Assembly (NCBI GenBank): GCA_014898415.1
Contig: RCTD01000011.1
Coordinates: forward strand, 62,001-126,000
Source: Stromatinia cepivora
Taxonomy: Eukaryota; Ascomycota; Leotiomycetes; Helotiales; Sclerotiniaceae
Reading direction: 5' to 3'
Length of the DNA stretch: 64,000 bases
Part shown: positions 35,873 through 47,625 of the stretch, one piece after another
Layout: each line of letters starts with the position of its first letter
Numbering within the stretch: the first letter of the stretch is position 1
The notes under the pieces: model-generated
The model's input: only the letters and a program-made list of their open reading frames with translations
What the model was told of the DNA's origin: nothing
Databases searched by the model: none
Program-made: the position numbers and the translations under genes

Positions 35873-36878
35873 TTAGTATTTTTTGAGAACTTTTGAAATC
35901 TTGAGTTGATGGTTGACTGCGAGACTAAGATGAGGACTTTTCCTGAATTTGTTTGTTGAGTGATGGTATTGAAGGTTATGTATGGGTACTGTATGATGGG
36001 GATGAGGAAGGAAGGTCGGTGTTGTGGGTGAAAGGAGATGAAGAAGGAAAGGAGTGAGGGGTGAAGGTAGGTGTTAGGATTTAAGTTTCGAGATGGTGAC
36101 CCCGTGATCATTATGAGGGTATGATGATGGTGAGAGCAGAATACATTTCCATTTGTTCAAGTATCATGGGTAGTGAATGGGCTTACCTTCCTTTCGTAGA
36201 CCTCGTTGACGCGCTATCGTCTGAGCAGCGAATTTGGACAAACAAAAGTCCAGAAATGACGAGAGGATAGAGCGACGACGAAAATGAAAGATAAGGCTCT
36301 TCATTTTGGTTATTGGACCGCTAAGTAAATCAGATGTTAGCAACTGCAGCTCCAGTACCAACCGAATTTTCTGACATCTTCAGTATGTATACTGAGATCA
36401 TGGAGATGACTACCTTTCCTTCCCTTCTCACCATCTGAAAAATCACACCAACTTCTCCCATCCACCTCTTCAATGCCAATTAATCTCACCGTCCAGGTAG
36501 AGAAAAAAGACAACCTAAAAAAAAAGTTAAAAGTTCTCAGTTCTCATAGCTCACAAGCCTGTCACAGTTGATGTTGAATGAAGGAAGGAAACTCACCCTG
36601 GAGGAGATTGAGCCTTTTCAGGCTTGTACCTGGTTGTACCTGGTATATTATGGACTTCTTGATGTGCGTTTGCCGCTTTTTGTTGCTTTCGCTTGTTGTT
36701 GAGTTGTTTGTTTTTGTTTTGCTTCAAGTGCGCTACTTGTGAGATTTGTTGATTTGTTGGATCACCTTTCAGTGTGTGTAGTGAATTAGCTGCTGCCACC
36801 TATATCCAGGACCTGATGTGTTGTTGATCGGTTGATAACAAAGAGTTGTACCAGTTGAGATGTCCTTGTAGGTAACAT
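35873..36878 (-). CDS. Candidate unrecognised five-exon gene, about 152 aa
   Basis: No long frame exists, but splice signals line up. Exons: 36878-36852 (ATG, MLPTRTSQL), 36799-36597, 36514-36490, 36320-36187 and 35942-35873. Introns have GTACAA, GTGAGT, GTGAGA and GTAAGC donors; acceptors end TAG or CAG, and one has a textbook TGCTAAC branch site at 36330-36340. All phases fit and yield 152 residues. Exon 2 is Lys/Gln/Asn-rich (LKQNKNKQLNNKRKQQKAAN). Exon 4 has a hydrophobic run (SSSLYPLVISGLLFVQI) that could be a membrane segment. Exon 3 could instead extend to about 36359 in an open, protein-like frame. I recognise no homologue. It may be a spliced non-coding RNA. Confidence 0.35.
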
Positions 36879-37705
36879 GATGAATCTTTTCGCTAGTTGG
36901 GATAGGAGAATTCTATAATTTAACGTTAGCATGTTTGTATCGGGAAGCGAATGTTCAGACTATTGAGCTATGAGAACTTTGAGAGTTTTTGATTTGTTGT
37001 TCTTTGTGCGACGCTATCCTGGGTTCTATTGATGTTTATTTACATAGCGGTGAAGAGGGCAGAGGATGAAAGTGAGGAAGAGGTTGGGGGAAGATGAGAG
37101 TGTGTTGTGGTGTCTTGGATTTAGTGTTTTATTTTGCTTCTATGCTCTTTAGTCAATACTGAGCACTCATTAATGCTTATTTGATTACTACCTTCCTGCG
37201 ACACTGTATAATGCAAGGTGTTTGGATAGTCGGAGGTCTGATTACTTAGCCGTGATTCATTCACTCGAAGTCATCGCGTACTCTTATGTTCTAATGTTTT
37301 TACTACACTTCTCTATCTACATTTGAGTCTGGATCTAGTATTCAATATCTAAGATGATTTACAACACGTACGGTTGTTATTTGAGTATATAAAACCGTAA
37401 CATCTGTATTGATCATCTAGAGACCTATCTTTCGGTGCTGGCTGTACATAATCAGAAAGTAAAAGGTTATAAAAATTCCATGCCGAGCAAAAAGTTATCA
37501 ACGTGACAATGTACACTCCATCGAAGTAAATGAATCACAATCCAACCAATTAATATTTCACAACAGTCGGTTCATGAATGACAGTCTTCACTCATTCTAT
37601 TCAAAATCTCAAACATAAATACCCATTTCTACCTCCCTTCACCCAATTAAATTTACACATCCGCGACCCTCCAACCTATCTACCAATCTAAGAATCCGAC
37701 GCACC
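36879..37705. other. Intergenic between two divergent candidate genes
   Basis: No coding frame or repeat that I can support. It would serve as promoter for both neighbours. Confidence 0.4.
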
Positions 37706-38290
37706 ATGTGCAACCTCTGTCGACGGGTCGAAGCCATAAAAAACATCGACTCCATCCTCCTCAAACCAATCATCTGCATCCTCTCAAAGCTCCACGAAAG
37801 AATGGAAACAGGGCTTGGAGATGCTCTTATATGGCGCGAAGCACGCATAAACGCAATCCGAAAGGGCTTGCTCCGCCTACAAGTTGGTCCTTTAAAATGT
37901 CTCATAAGAGCCATCATTGCCGATTTGGACGCTGAGTTGGCCAAGATAGAAGTTAAAAAGATGGATCATCCGGCTATGTTCAGTGTAGGCAAATTGAATA
38001 GTTTGAAGGAAAACATTCGACCTGATGAGAGCTCGAGTATCAGGGCGCAGAAGACGAATAGGGCAGGGGAAACCAGAGTTTCGAAAAGCGCTGTAGCTCT
38101 TCAGGGTATTACTCGGACTCAGGATCAGGTGGAACAAGATCTTTTGGCGGATGATCTACATCCTCATGCGGACAATATACAATGGTCAACACAACTTGTG
38201 GATGAATGGTTTGCCAAGAACAGTGATGTTCTGTTAAGCGAGGGGGCTCCTGAAAATTATGTTGGGAAGCATGGTAAACGTTCGAGGTGA
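37706..38290 (+). CDS. Hypothetical protein, single exon, 194 aa
   Basis: An intact intronless frame starting MCNLCRRVEA. The N-terminal 90 residues look helical and amphipathic (SILLKPIICILSKLHERM, then a WREARINAIRKGLLRL stretch). The C-terminal part is polar, with a WSTQLVDEWF motif near residue 160. There is no signal peptide and no known domain. The two Cys of CNLC might bind metal only if a partner pair exists, and none is visible. Codon use is even and the frame is the longest for kilobases around, so I believe it is coding. Function unknown. Confidence 0.6.
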   Translation: MCNLCRRVEAIKNIDSILLKPIICILSKLHERMETGLGDALIWREARINAIRKGLLRLQVGPLKCLIRAIIADLDAELAKIEVKKMDHPAMFSVGKLNSLKENIRPDESSSIRAQKTNRAGETRVSKSAVALQGITRTQDQVEQDLLADDLHPHADNIQWSTQLVDEWFAKNSDVLLSEGAPENYVGKHGKRSR

Positions 38291-38810
38291 GAGTAAAGAA
38301 ATTCTTTAGAGTAAAATCGATGGGTTTATGAAAATAGCATACAATGTCATTTAATGAAGTGCAAAATTCGATTTCATAAGATAAAGAGTGGTAACTTTTT
38401 AAGTCTAACCTTCGAAGATGTTAAAAGTGGGGTTATGTCATGGTGAGAAACACATATTGAATAGATATGATGATAAAGTTCTAAATGTGAGTCATCCTGC
38501 GTTAAGAAATAGTTCGGTATTCGTTAATCAAATTCTGATCTATAATTATGTAGCAAAACCATTTTTCTTTCACGCCAATACTTCCATTTCTGGTGAATGA
38601 CAAATTATTTAGAACCAATATCAATCGTGGGCAAGATATGTAAGACTTAGATGGTAGAATACACAATGATATATCACACCAAGTATCTTAAAAAATATAT
38701 ACAAATGAACAATCGATCCACTAATATTTATCATGAATACACCCCTCCCAAGAATTTCCTTTCTGTCCCAATCTTATCTTACATAAATCCCATCATCATA
38801 GCACAAATAT
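38291..38810. other. Intergenic, convergent gene ends
   Basis: AT-rich 3' flanks of the 194-aa gene and the chitinase. Nothing else seen. Confidence 0.4.
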
Positions 38811-41800
38811 CTAAATCAAAAACACCAAACCCAACATAATCAACCCAGTCCACACCCCCATCTTCTCAACCACCCTCTCCGCACCCCCCTCAAAAGCAAC
38901 AGCCGACGGAGTCGCGCTCGCTACCGGTGACTGCGTCTTGGAACTCCCACTTCCACTTCCACTTCCACTCTTCGTACTCTCACCCTCCGCTTTAACGATA
39001 TAGGGGCTTGGTATAGGTACAAGAGTGATACTAACAGAAGATGCAGTAGTAATCAAAGTTCCAGATACCGCCAACGTACCGTTTCCAGTACCGTATGGTG
39101 GTACTAGACTATATGCTGGTAAAGAAGTCGTAGATGCTGCTGCAACAGGAATGACGGTGATTGTTGAAGGAGCAATAACGGCGGAGATTGTAGTGGTTTG
39201 AGAGTTGATGAGGGTGGAGATTTGGGTTGTGTAGAGGTTTGTTGGGGAGGGGGCTTCAGGAGTGGCGGTTGGGGATGATTCGCCAGCGATTGAGGAGGCA
39301 CTGATTATTGGCAAGGAAGTCACAACTCCAGCAGCGGAAGAAGCTCCTAAAGTGGGGATTGGTGATGATACGCCGGCTACAGATGGCGCTCCAAGAACGG
39401 GAACCAAAGTTTCGATTCCAGCCGCAGAAGAAACTCCCAAAGTAGGAACACTAACAGGAGCGCTAGACACTGTAATCGTGTAAATCGAAGTGTACGACGA
39501 GATAGTCTCGGTAGTCAATTGACCCGATCTAGCCGGACAATCCGTTACACTTGGAGCACACGAAGTGATAGTATAAACAGATGTCTGGTAGATAGTTGAA
39601 GTTCCATACGAAGTAAATGCTGTGATTTGAGTTGGTGCTATAGCTGGAGAAGAAGTTGAGCTAACAATACCACTATTTCCACTAGTTTCTGTTACGGGAC
39701 AAATGGTGGTGTAAGAGTAGATTGTCTCGGTAGTTACGGAACCGATTCTTGCTGGACAGTCAGTAACCGTTGCTGCACAAGATGTGATTGTGTAGACAGA
39801 GGTGACATAGGCTGTGGAAGTGGTGTATTGGACAACCGAAGTGATTGATGGTGTAGCAAGTCCTTGGGTTGAAGATGCTGATGCTTGAGATGTAGTAAGT
39901 TCCTGCGCCGATGAAACTGGTGTTTGCGATAGAGTAAGTCCCTGGGCTGAAGATTGTGACGATACAGAAACTCCCTCAGCGGAAGATGTCGCAGTAGCAG
40001 TGACCGGGCAGATAGTAGTGTAAGAAGAAATCGTTTCAGTTGTTACGGATCCAATTCTTGCTGGGCAATCAGTCACTGTTGCAGCACAAGAGGTAACTGT
40101 GTAGACTGTGGTAACATAAGCTGTCGAGGTAGTGTATTGAACAATCGAAGTAACTGAGCCGGTTCCTGGTGAAATAGATCCACTGGCGGATATAGAACCA
40201 GTTTCTGACGGTAAGGATCCGCTGCTTGTAACAGATCCAGATAATATTTCACTGGCACTAGCTGTCGAAGGTCCTACCGCAGTTGATTCGGTTTGGATGG
40301 CACTACCCAACGATACGGTAATTCCTTCTGCGGAAGTTGTGGAGCTTGAAGCTGGGTTAGTGTTTGATTGACTGTAAGTACTATTTCCATATGGTGCAGT
40401 AGATGGGATGATGATGGAGGAACTAGCGGATCCTGATGGACTAGAAGATGAGGCCTTTGTCCTAGTCTTGGTTCTACTCTTGCAAGATTTCACACTAGTT
40501 CCTAAAGACTTGGTAGGGCGTGGTTTGCTAGATTGACTGGTACCTGTCACAACAGACTTAGTGGAATATGGTTTGGTCGAGTAGACACTACCACTGAGAG
40601 TGGAGTTAAACGAGTATGCTGGAGCAGTGTAACCAGAGGATGGTTCAGGCGAATGAGACTCTGAACTAGAGCGTGTAGCGATACCTGTAGATTTGGAGGA
40701 AGGACCTTGCGAGGGGGTCAAACTGGATGTTGCGTTTTGCGAATAGTCTGGAATCGAATAACCAGATGATGCCTGGGTTGGGGAGACCAATGCAGAGGAA
40801 ACTGACGAAGAAACTGTCAACTCCGAAACACTTGACGATTGCGCAGCAGAGGATCCTGATGATGAAAAAGATTGGGCGGTAGATGTCGGTGCAACTAATA
40901 TCAAAGTAGATGATAAAGTGATCGAGGCTTCCGACGAAATTGAGGATGCCGCAGCAGATGATTCCGAAATCGAAATCGAAGTAGATGAGATCGAAGTCAA
41001 AGTGCTGCCCGCGGAAGCAGATGATTCAATCGACAAAGTCGCACTAGAAGTGATAGAAGCTTCCGAGGTGGAGCTGGAACTACTAATAATCGTACTGGAT
41101 ACCACGGAAGATATCGAGGTCGGTGGGGGAGGTGCGTAAGGAGACAAACAAGATTTAATAAATCCATGGTAAGAATCTCCATTAAGTTCTGCATCCGTAT
41201 TCTCTTGGGAATACGTCGCTTCCCAAATCATGACACCTCCAAACTGAGGCTTGTCATGATAGGACTCAATCAAAGTCTGAGCCTCGAGTGGAGAAATGTA
41301 GTCGGTTGCAATTCCTGCTAACGGAGATCCGAGGAGACCAAGGTAAATTGAAGCACCAGCACTTGCGCCACTATTTACAGCTGCAATCCATTCATCATAT
41401 GTGAATTCTTCCGAGTCTTGTCGTCCTGTAATAGCATAATTGTCGGCCCATTGACGAGCTGTGCATTGAGCTTGGTCGTTGTTATAGAATTGAATCCACA
41501 AAAGATCAAATTGTGCGCCGGCAATCATGGCTCCCATATTTGGTTCGGGTAAAGGACATTGTGGAGCTCCTGAAATAAAATATTTCTTTGAAGGGTTTTC
41601 GGTGAAATGTTCTCGGAGTCTGTTAATCATTGCGATGTATCCTTCGGATGAATCTACTTGATGTTAGTCTCGATCAACACCAGCGTTTTAAAGGTCTTGT
41701 CTTACCAGTAGGAGCAATCTCTATATCGAAATCAAATCCATCAATATCGATGTGAATATCGGGATCAGTGCCATAGTAACCACCATCCATTGGTCTAATT

Positions 41801-42352
41801 CCACCATTATCCAACCATGATTGCTTGAAAGGTCCATAACTTCCCCACAAGAAGTCGGCAAAGTATTCTCCATCGGCCACACCTGTGAGTTGATAGGTGT
41901 TCGAAGCTCCTCCAAGAGAAAGTAATATCTTCTTTCCTAATGATTGACAGTATGGGATACCCTCTTGAATACCTGGACATTGTACGTAGAGTTGATCTTT
42001 TGACGTATCGACATCATTTAATGGATAACCTGGACCTGGTGTAAAGATTGGTTGACCGTAACAAGCGTTACCAAAGTTCTCCGCTGGATAACCATCACCT
42101 TGTGCAGGGAATACATTCATAAAAGCTAATGGAATGATGTCAATTGTAGATTGCTCGCAGTAATATGAAAGATTTGTTTGAGATGGCCCAGAACCCTATT
42201 GTCATGGTCAGTAATAGCCTTTTGAATCTAGTCATGAGACTTACCCAGTACAAGGCCAAATTTGCTGGTGATGATGCATCGTAAAGTGCGACAGAAGGAG
42301 ATACTAGTGCAAAAATAGCTGCGGTTACAGCAAAGGACTTTGATGAATACAT
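38811..42352 (-). CDS. GPI-anchored GH18 (class III) chitinase with long Ser/Thr-rich stalk, 1146 aa
   Basis: Three exons: 42352-42245, 42195-41706 and 41653-38811. A signal peptide (about residues 1-22, cleaved after PSVA) leads into a GH18 domain with LLSLGG (about 127-132) and the catalytic D-G-F-D-F-D-I-E, residues 188-195, with Glu195 as acid/base. The domain ends near 345 with GGVMIWEATYS. The next 750 residues are Ser/Thr-rich with little else. They contain three copies of a roughly 50-residue module (YTTSTAYVTTVYTVTSCA, then TVTDCPARIGSVTTETI, then YTTICPVT), one more diverged, each with three Cys. The end has a Gly/Ser linker and a hydrophobic tail (GVWTGLIMLGLVFLI), fitting a GPI-attachment signal. 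Role: chitin hydrolysis or remodelling at the cell wall. The stalk probably carries O-glycans and spans the wall. Confidence 0.93.
39480..40160 (-). repeat. Three-copy module in the chitinase stalk
   Basis: Coding repeats within the chitinase gene, about 150 bp each, at roughly 39480-39600, 39695-39840 and 40000-40150. The first two translated copies are nearly identical; the one nearest the C-terminus is more diverged. Conserved Cys spacing suggests each forms a small disulphide-bonded unit. Confidence 0.7.
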
Positions 42353-44055
42353 TATAAGAATTATTGAGTATATACGCGAAAATGAAAGTGTAGCGGCCGA
42401 AGCCAGGTAAAGATTGTGATGGAATTGGTATGATTGTCAAAGACAGGACGCAAACAAATGTTTGCACGGTACGAATGTCACCGGTGAATGAGAGGCTTGA
42501 TGTTTAGAATCGAAAAAAAAAAAGAGGGAGATGAGAGGAAGAGAAGAGAGAAAAGAATGTATAGAACAAAGGTTTGTGCATTGTCGAGACCCTAATCGAA
42601 CGATCCATGGCGAGCCAGGGGTTACACGGCGGTACCTGACTAAGTTACAAGTGTATGTTAGCAATAATGAAGCTCAGATATCATCTACTTGCATGAGGAC
42701 TGACCAATAATGATTGTGATATGGCTCGACAAACATGCAAGAGACCAAAGCAAAGATACTAAGAAGCGCAGACATGACAGGTAATCTCACGAAAGGTAAA
42801 TTAACCAACCGGTGGAGGTACATGGAGGTTCCAATGACCAATGAGGAGGCTGAAGTAAGCTTTTGTAGAAGTAAACTCGTCCCCGGGGAGTTCTACACCA
42901 ACGGAGTACTTTCTTCGGTTACTTTACCCGAAGACTAAATTACGCTCAAAGCATCATTCCAACCGTTCGCGAACCCACTTAGGGCGGGGTGGTTACCTTA
43001 TAGGGGTAAGAATAGGCAGAAGGAGGAAGGAGTGGGTATGAGCACAGTAATAATTTCCTTGATATTTAAGATCGGCCTAGTTCTAATGTTGAATTATCGG
43101 GTCACTCACTACCCGTGGATCATGTATACTAATTACACGGTTATGGAGTACCTTTCAAAGACTTGTTATTCGGCTTTTCTTTCACAACATCCCTTATCTG
43201 CCATTAGATCCCTGAATCTTATCTATTGTTTGATAAATCAGGTACAAGATCAAAAACCAGAAGATCCGACCACCACTAATCGACCCGTGTGTATTCATCC
43301 TTACTATAGGCCGGCTAATGGCCCGGAAAAAGCTTGTCTTCTAAAAATGGACCCACTGATGCCTAAGTAAAATTGAATCTTTGGTAAAGCAAAAGATTTC
43401 AGTAATTACTCCAATGAATGAATAGATTAGTACCAAATTTCATGTTAACTTACATCAGGGGTAGCCAAGGTATCTAAACGAAGGGTGGGGGGATCTTGTC
43501 ATCTTGGAGAGAGAATTTTCACGTAAATTTCGATACTGTACTGCTGTAAAGATCGTCTTCTAGCCATCGGCCCAGCTTCTACCTAGGGCCTAGGCAGGTA
43601 AGCACTTAGAATTGTAGAATTCCCGACCTTGCCGAGTTCTAATCATAATCTCATGTTACTATGTCTTGAAAAAATGGATAAATAAGAAAGCATTTCCCAA
43701 CTAGGAGAGTACAAAACACAGAATACATACTCAAGTATGCACCAACCAGACCCTACTTGGATATTTCTCATGTTGAGGTGTTGAGGTTGTTGAGGTGTTG
43801 AATCAAGCTTAAAAATTGATCAACAGGATCGTCCTTTCATCCATACCTATCAGCCTATAAACTTGTCAAAAGCATTGATACTCCACCACATCCACTTCTG
43901 TTTTGACTTTTTGTCATCAAAGCCACCCCTGGATGCTTGAGTAATAATGCCTTGTTGATCATCAAGATCTAAATCTTTTAGACCAAAATACTTTTATAAT
44001 AATCGGTGCAATTGCTGAAAGTTCGTATTTCAAATCGCTTTTGAAATTGCTTCAG

Positions 44056-44086
<31 letters not shown>

Positions 44087-44753
44087 CTGGGGCCAACAAT
44101 GATTGTATCAATTCATGGGATATTAAAAGGCTGAATATCATGTTAAAAGCCGCAGTGTCCTTGTCTTTGTATATACTTTTGAGACTTGATGGGATTCTCA
44201 AATGCGGGACGAAGTAACAATACTAGAAAGTCTTGAGATGATTGACTGAAAATTGAATTAATTTTGATTTTTGGAAGCTGTTCGGGTATCCCATTAATTG
44301 GTACGTCAACCGCTGAACTCAAATGCTACAATAACAATATATTGCTATCATCAGATATGAATGCAGAAATGTGAAAAGATGGTAGTATCGAAAGCAATGC
44401 AACATGTTCATTTTCTTTGCTATATCAATCACCTAATGCTTGGATTATTGATATCAACAGCATCAAGCGCTCTTCATCGTCGCGGTTGAGTGTAGCATCG
44501 AGGAGCCACATCTACATGCAACCTGCAATCGGCATGTGACGAGAGCATTTGTTCATCTCTGACTACCCCATCAAGAATATGACCATTATGCTATGTTGTC
44601 AGTCGTTCATTCTCTAGCGATGCCCCCTTAACCACAGGTTACACACGAGAGAAACAGAGGGTATGCAGAGTAAGTTTTGCAAAACAAATGATCCTAGCTA
44701 TGAATTGTGCCTTTGATATCATTCTATACGGGCTTGGTTAGCTGCCACCATGG
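42353..44753. other. Intergenic, about 2.4 kb, with one microsatellite
   Basis: Chitinase promoter on the left, 3' flank of the Hsm3-like gene on the right. A GATT x 7 microsatellite lies at 44057-44084. A near-palindrome, CCTAGGGCCTAGG, lies near 43582. Frames of 67-112 codons here have no coding character. Confidence 0.45.
44057..44084. repeat. GATT x 7 microsatellite
   Basis: Seven perfect tetranucleotide units. Confidence 0.95.
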
Positions 44754-45921
44754 TTAAGAGAGTAGCTTCAAAGAAGTTATCAGTTCTTTCGTTTCTGCTG
44801 TTGAATTTGGCGATAGAGTGACACCCTCAATCGATTGGCATAACTCCACGTCTGACTCCATGGCTTTTCTCATCATTTCAGCAACATAAGACTGCCTTGG
44901 GCCGAAGAGCCAGTCCACAGTACTAAGTGCATCCAGTAATTCCAAGAAGAAAATAGTCAATGTCATATGCATAAGCAAGTCTTTCTTATCCACCATTTTC
45001 GTTGCCGCAAAATACAATAAACCAAGTTCTCCGTCATCCTGTGGTATGTATTCTCTGTCTATGTGGCCTAACGTTGACCTGGTCAAGTAATCAAAATCGA
45101 CAGTTGCCAAACGAGGAAGAATTCTCAATAGACGAGCTTGAGCGAGTGTCTTTTGCATCTCATTCAATTGACCATCGCCATTTCCGATAGTCTTCAAGCT
45201 ACAGAACGAGAAAAGCATTTCGTAGATTTCTACGTCTTGAAATATTCGTCGCCAAAGCGCCCCCTGCCCAGGTGGTCGCTGAGAATCAATATTCATGTTT
45301 CCTATTCCTCTTGTGATATGCGCTAACTCCCGAACAGAGTCAACTTCTAGAAGCTCTCCTAGTACTTGCGTAGCCTTTTCACCAACTCCGACATGAGGGC
45401 TGCTAAGCCATGTTCGGATATAATTCTCGACCACTCCTCTCATACTGGCTAAGCTTGCGACATCTGTGGAGCTTTTGGTAGCCTTTTCAATGATTGTAAT
45501 AGCGAGAATATTCGCAGCAGGTATGGGAGATCGAAGTGCGAGAATCAGAGCGTCTTCGGAAGCCAATTTGAGCGCCTGGGGAAATGTGATTGGCTGTAAT
45601 AACTTGACGGACAGACTGGCGATTTCTGTAGGGTCTTGTTGCGTGGTAAGGAGGATCTGAGTAATAGTAGGAAGTAGTTTCGGGATAAGAGGGGAGATGT
45701 TGTATTCTAAGAGGAAATTAGATGCCGTCAAGATTGTGTAACACGGCAGCTTGATTTAGAGCTCTTCTGAAACGTAAAACAAACAAGTACATACCTGTAA
45801 GCTGTAGCTCTACTGCATCAAAAAGTTTCGTATCGATTGGAACATCTGGGGATTTGACCAGCTCCTGAAGATGGGCTTCAAGCTCCTCCAATTTGAATAT
45901 GGGAGTATAATCTATATCCAT
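44754..45921 (-). CDS. hsm3: Hsm3/PSMD5-like HEAT-repeat proteasome chaperone, 359 aa
   Basis: Two exons: 45921-45795 and 45706-44754. The frame without splicing begins at a GTG; the true ATG (MDIDYTPIFKLEELEAHLQE) is three codons in. The donor is GTATGT and the correct acceptor is the TCTTAG at 45708-45707, the only one that keeps phase, giving LQLT-EYNISPLIPKLL. The product is almost entirely amphipathic helix, consistent with HEAT-like repeats. A conserved-looking block, GQGALWRRIF, sits mid-protein. I assign it to the fungal Hsm3 family (a 26S proteasome base-assembly chaperone, first named in yeast for mismatch-repair phenotypes) by overall pattern rather than a single motif. Yeast Hsm3 is longer (480 aa). 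Another HEAT protein is the main alternative. Confidence 0.55.
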
Positions 45922-46811
45922 TTTAGACACTTCCTTTCTTATCCCTTGTGAATGTAATGTTGAGAGGCTGTAAGTTGGAGTAGGTAGGGTAATTTTCTGA
46001 AGATAAACTTGAAGAAAGGTCTTGGAAGATTTTGATATCTGTTAAATATTCGAAGTTATAACATGAATGGGTGAATGTCTGTAGTACGGTGAACTTTCTA
46101 TCCCCGCCGTGAGTCGTACTGAGGCGGTGGCCGTTTTTTGGCATTTAATGTGGCAATATAATTGAACAAGGTTTGTTTATCTTTTGATACGATCGGAAAT
46201 AAACTCCCAAAAGAGCTCTTATTTCCCGTCGATGCAACTAACTCTTATTTCCCGTCGATGTAACTCTTATTTCCCGTCGATGCAACTAACTCTTATTCCC
46301 CGTCGATGTAACTCTTATTCCCCGTCGATGTAACTCTTATTCCCCGTCGATGTAACTTTTATTCCCAGTCGATGTAACTTTTATTCCCAGTCGATGTAAC
46401 TTTTATTCCCAGTCGATGTAACTTTCAAGGTTTATATTCTCAATTGGGAGAAGTTTTACCATACAATTTTTCAGATATGCAACAAAACGAAGTTTTGAGC
46501 AACTTTCACCGCTTTCTGGCAGAAACCCAATTAGGTCCCACCGCCTTGAATATATGGCAAAAATAAATCTTGGGCACAAGAAACTATTTCCCTTCGTCCC
46601 AAAAGTTTTACAAAACACGCACAGAATTTAATCAAGTGCATCAGTATTCTTGAATTCCAATCTTATTTGCATACTTCTTGTCGCAAGCATCTCGCATCAA
46701 TTCACGGTCTATCTATCACCCATACTAGCGCTACCCGACACATATTCTGCCTAATTACGAGTTCCCAAAAATCGGCAAATCACTTCAAAAATCTAAGAAA
46801 TCAAGCTCGGC
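45922..46811. promoter_or_regulatory. Shared divergent promoter of the hsm3-like gene and rpc31, with minisatellite
   Basis: An 890-bp gap between outward-facing starts. A 206-bp minisatellite occupies 46216-46421. A short minus-strand frame nearby has no coding character. Confidence 0.55.
46216..46421 (+). repeat. Graded 22-bp minisatellite, 9 units
   Basis: Nine units of CTCTTATTCCCCGTCGATGTAA type. Units 1-3 have TTTCCCGTC, and units 1 and 3 are 26 bp with a CAACTAA ending. Units 4-6 have TTCCCCGTC. Units 7-9 have CTTTTATTCCCAGTC. Lengths add up exactly (7 x 22 + 2 x 26 = 206). The variants are blocked in order rather than mixed. Confidence 0.95.
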
Positions 46812-47625
46812 ATGGCTTTCCGTGGAGGTAGAGGAGGTTCTAGAGGAGGTGGTATAAAGGGCGCAACATGGGAGCACGATGCTACCTTAAAACTAGACTT
46901 TACACCCAACGATGACTATCCCGTGCGTCACACCCTCTCCAACTGCTTCTTCTGAGGCCTGTCGCATTTTTTCCGACATTTGCTAACATACACATCTCCA
47001 GCGCCACCCCAATCTTAAACGTCCTTCCCCTCTCACACCCCAAGAACGCACACAAGTAAAATATTACCGGACACTTCGCGACGAAATTCACCGCGGACCC
47101 CTCTACACCCATTCCACCAAACGAGATACCGAAGCACCTGCAAAAACATTCGGAGAAAAGCAATTCAATGAGCAATATGGACGACAAACCAAAGCGGATT
47201 TTGATCCTTTTCTCGGAGTAGAAACATACAGCATGAGATATCAACGAAAGAAGCGAGCTGTACCATTAGTGAGCGGAATGAATTTCAATAAGGAATTTTA
47301 TCCTAAGGAATTATGGTCAGTTTTAGACGGAGAAGAAGAAGCAAAGATTGCGAAGGATAATGCGGCGTTAGCGGCTATGGGCAATGAAGATCCTTCTGAG
47401 AGGACTAAAGCTTTATTAGCGAAGATTGAGAGGGCGACGGGAGTAGAAGGGGCGGAGGGAGAGGAAGATGTGGGAGAGGAGGAAATTGAGGAGGAACAGG
47501 ATAATGATTATGAGGATGATGAGGAAGATATGGGTGGTGATTATGATGCGGAGCAGTACTTTGAGAATGGTGAGGAGGATGATGATGATGATGGTGGAGA
47601 TGGAGGTGGTGGAGATGATTATTAA
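46812..47625 (+). CDS. rpc31: RNA polymerase III subunit Rpc31 (RPC7 family), 244 aa
   Basis: Two exons: 46812-46922 and 47002-47625. The intron has a GTGCGT donor and a TGCTAAC branch site. The N-terminus is Gly/Arg-rich (MAFRGGRGGSRGGG), followed by conserved DYPRHPNLKRPLPLT. The middle holds YYRTLRDEIHRGPLYT and RYQRKKRAVPLV. After ELWSVLDGEEE the C-terminus turns strongly acidic (long Asp/Glu runs, ending GGGGDDY). This layout (Gly/Arg start, central conserved block, acidic tail) is typical of Rpc31, which forms the Pol III-specific initiation subcomplex with Rpc82 and Rpc34. It acts in the nucleus in tRNA and 5S rRNA transcription. Confidence 0.85.

Noticed and set aside
43032..43370. 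112-codon frame
   Set aside because: No recognisable features and no conserved motif; stands alone in intergenic DNA.
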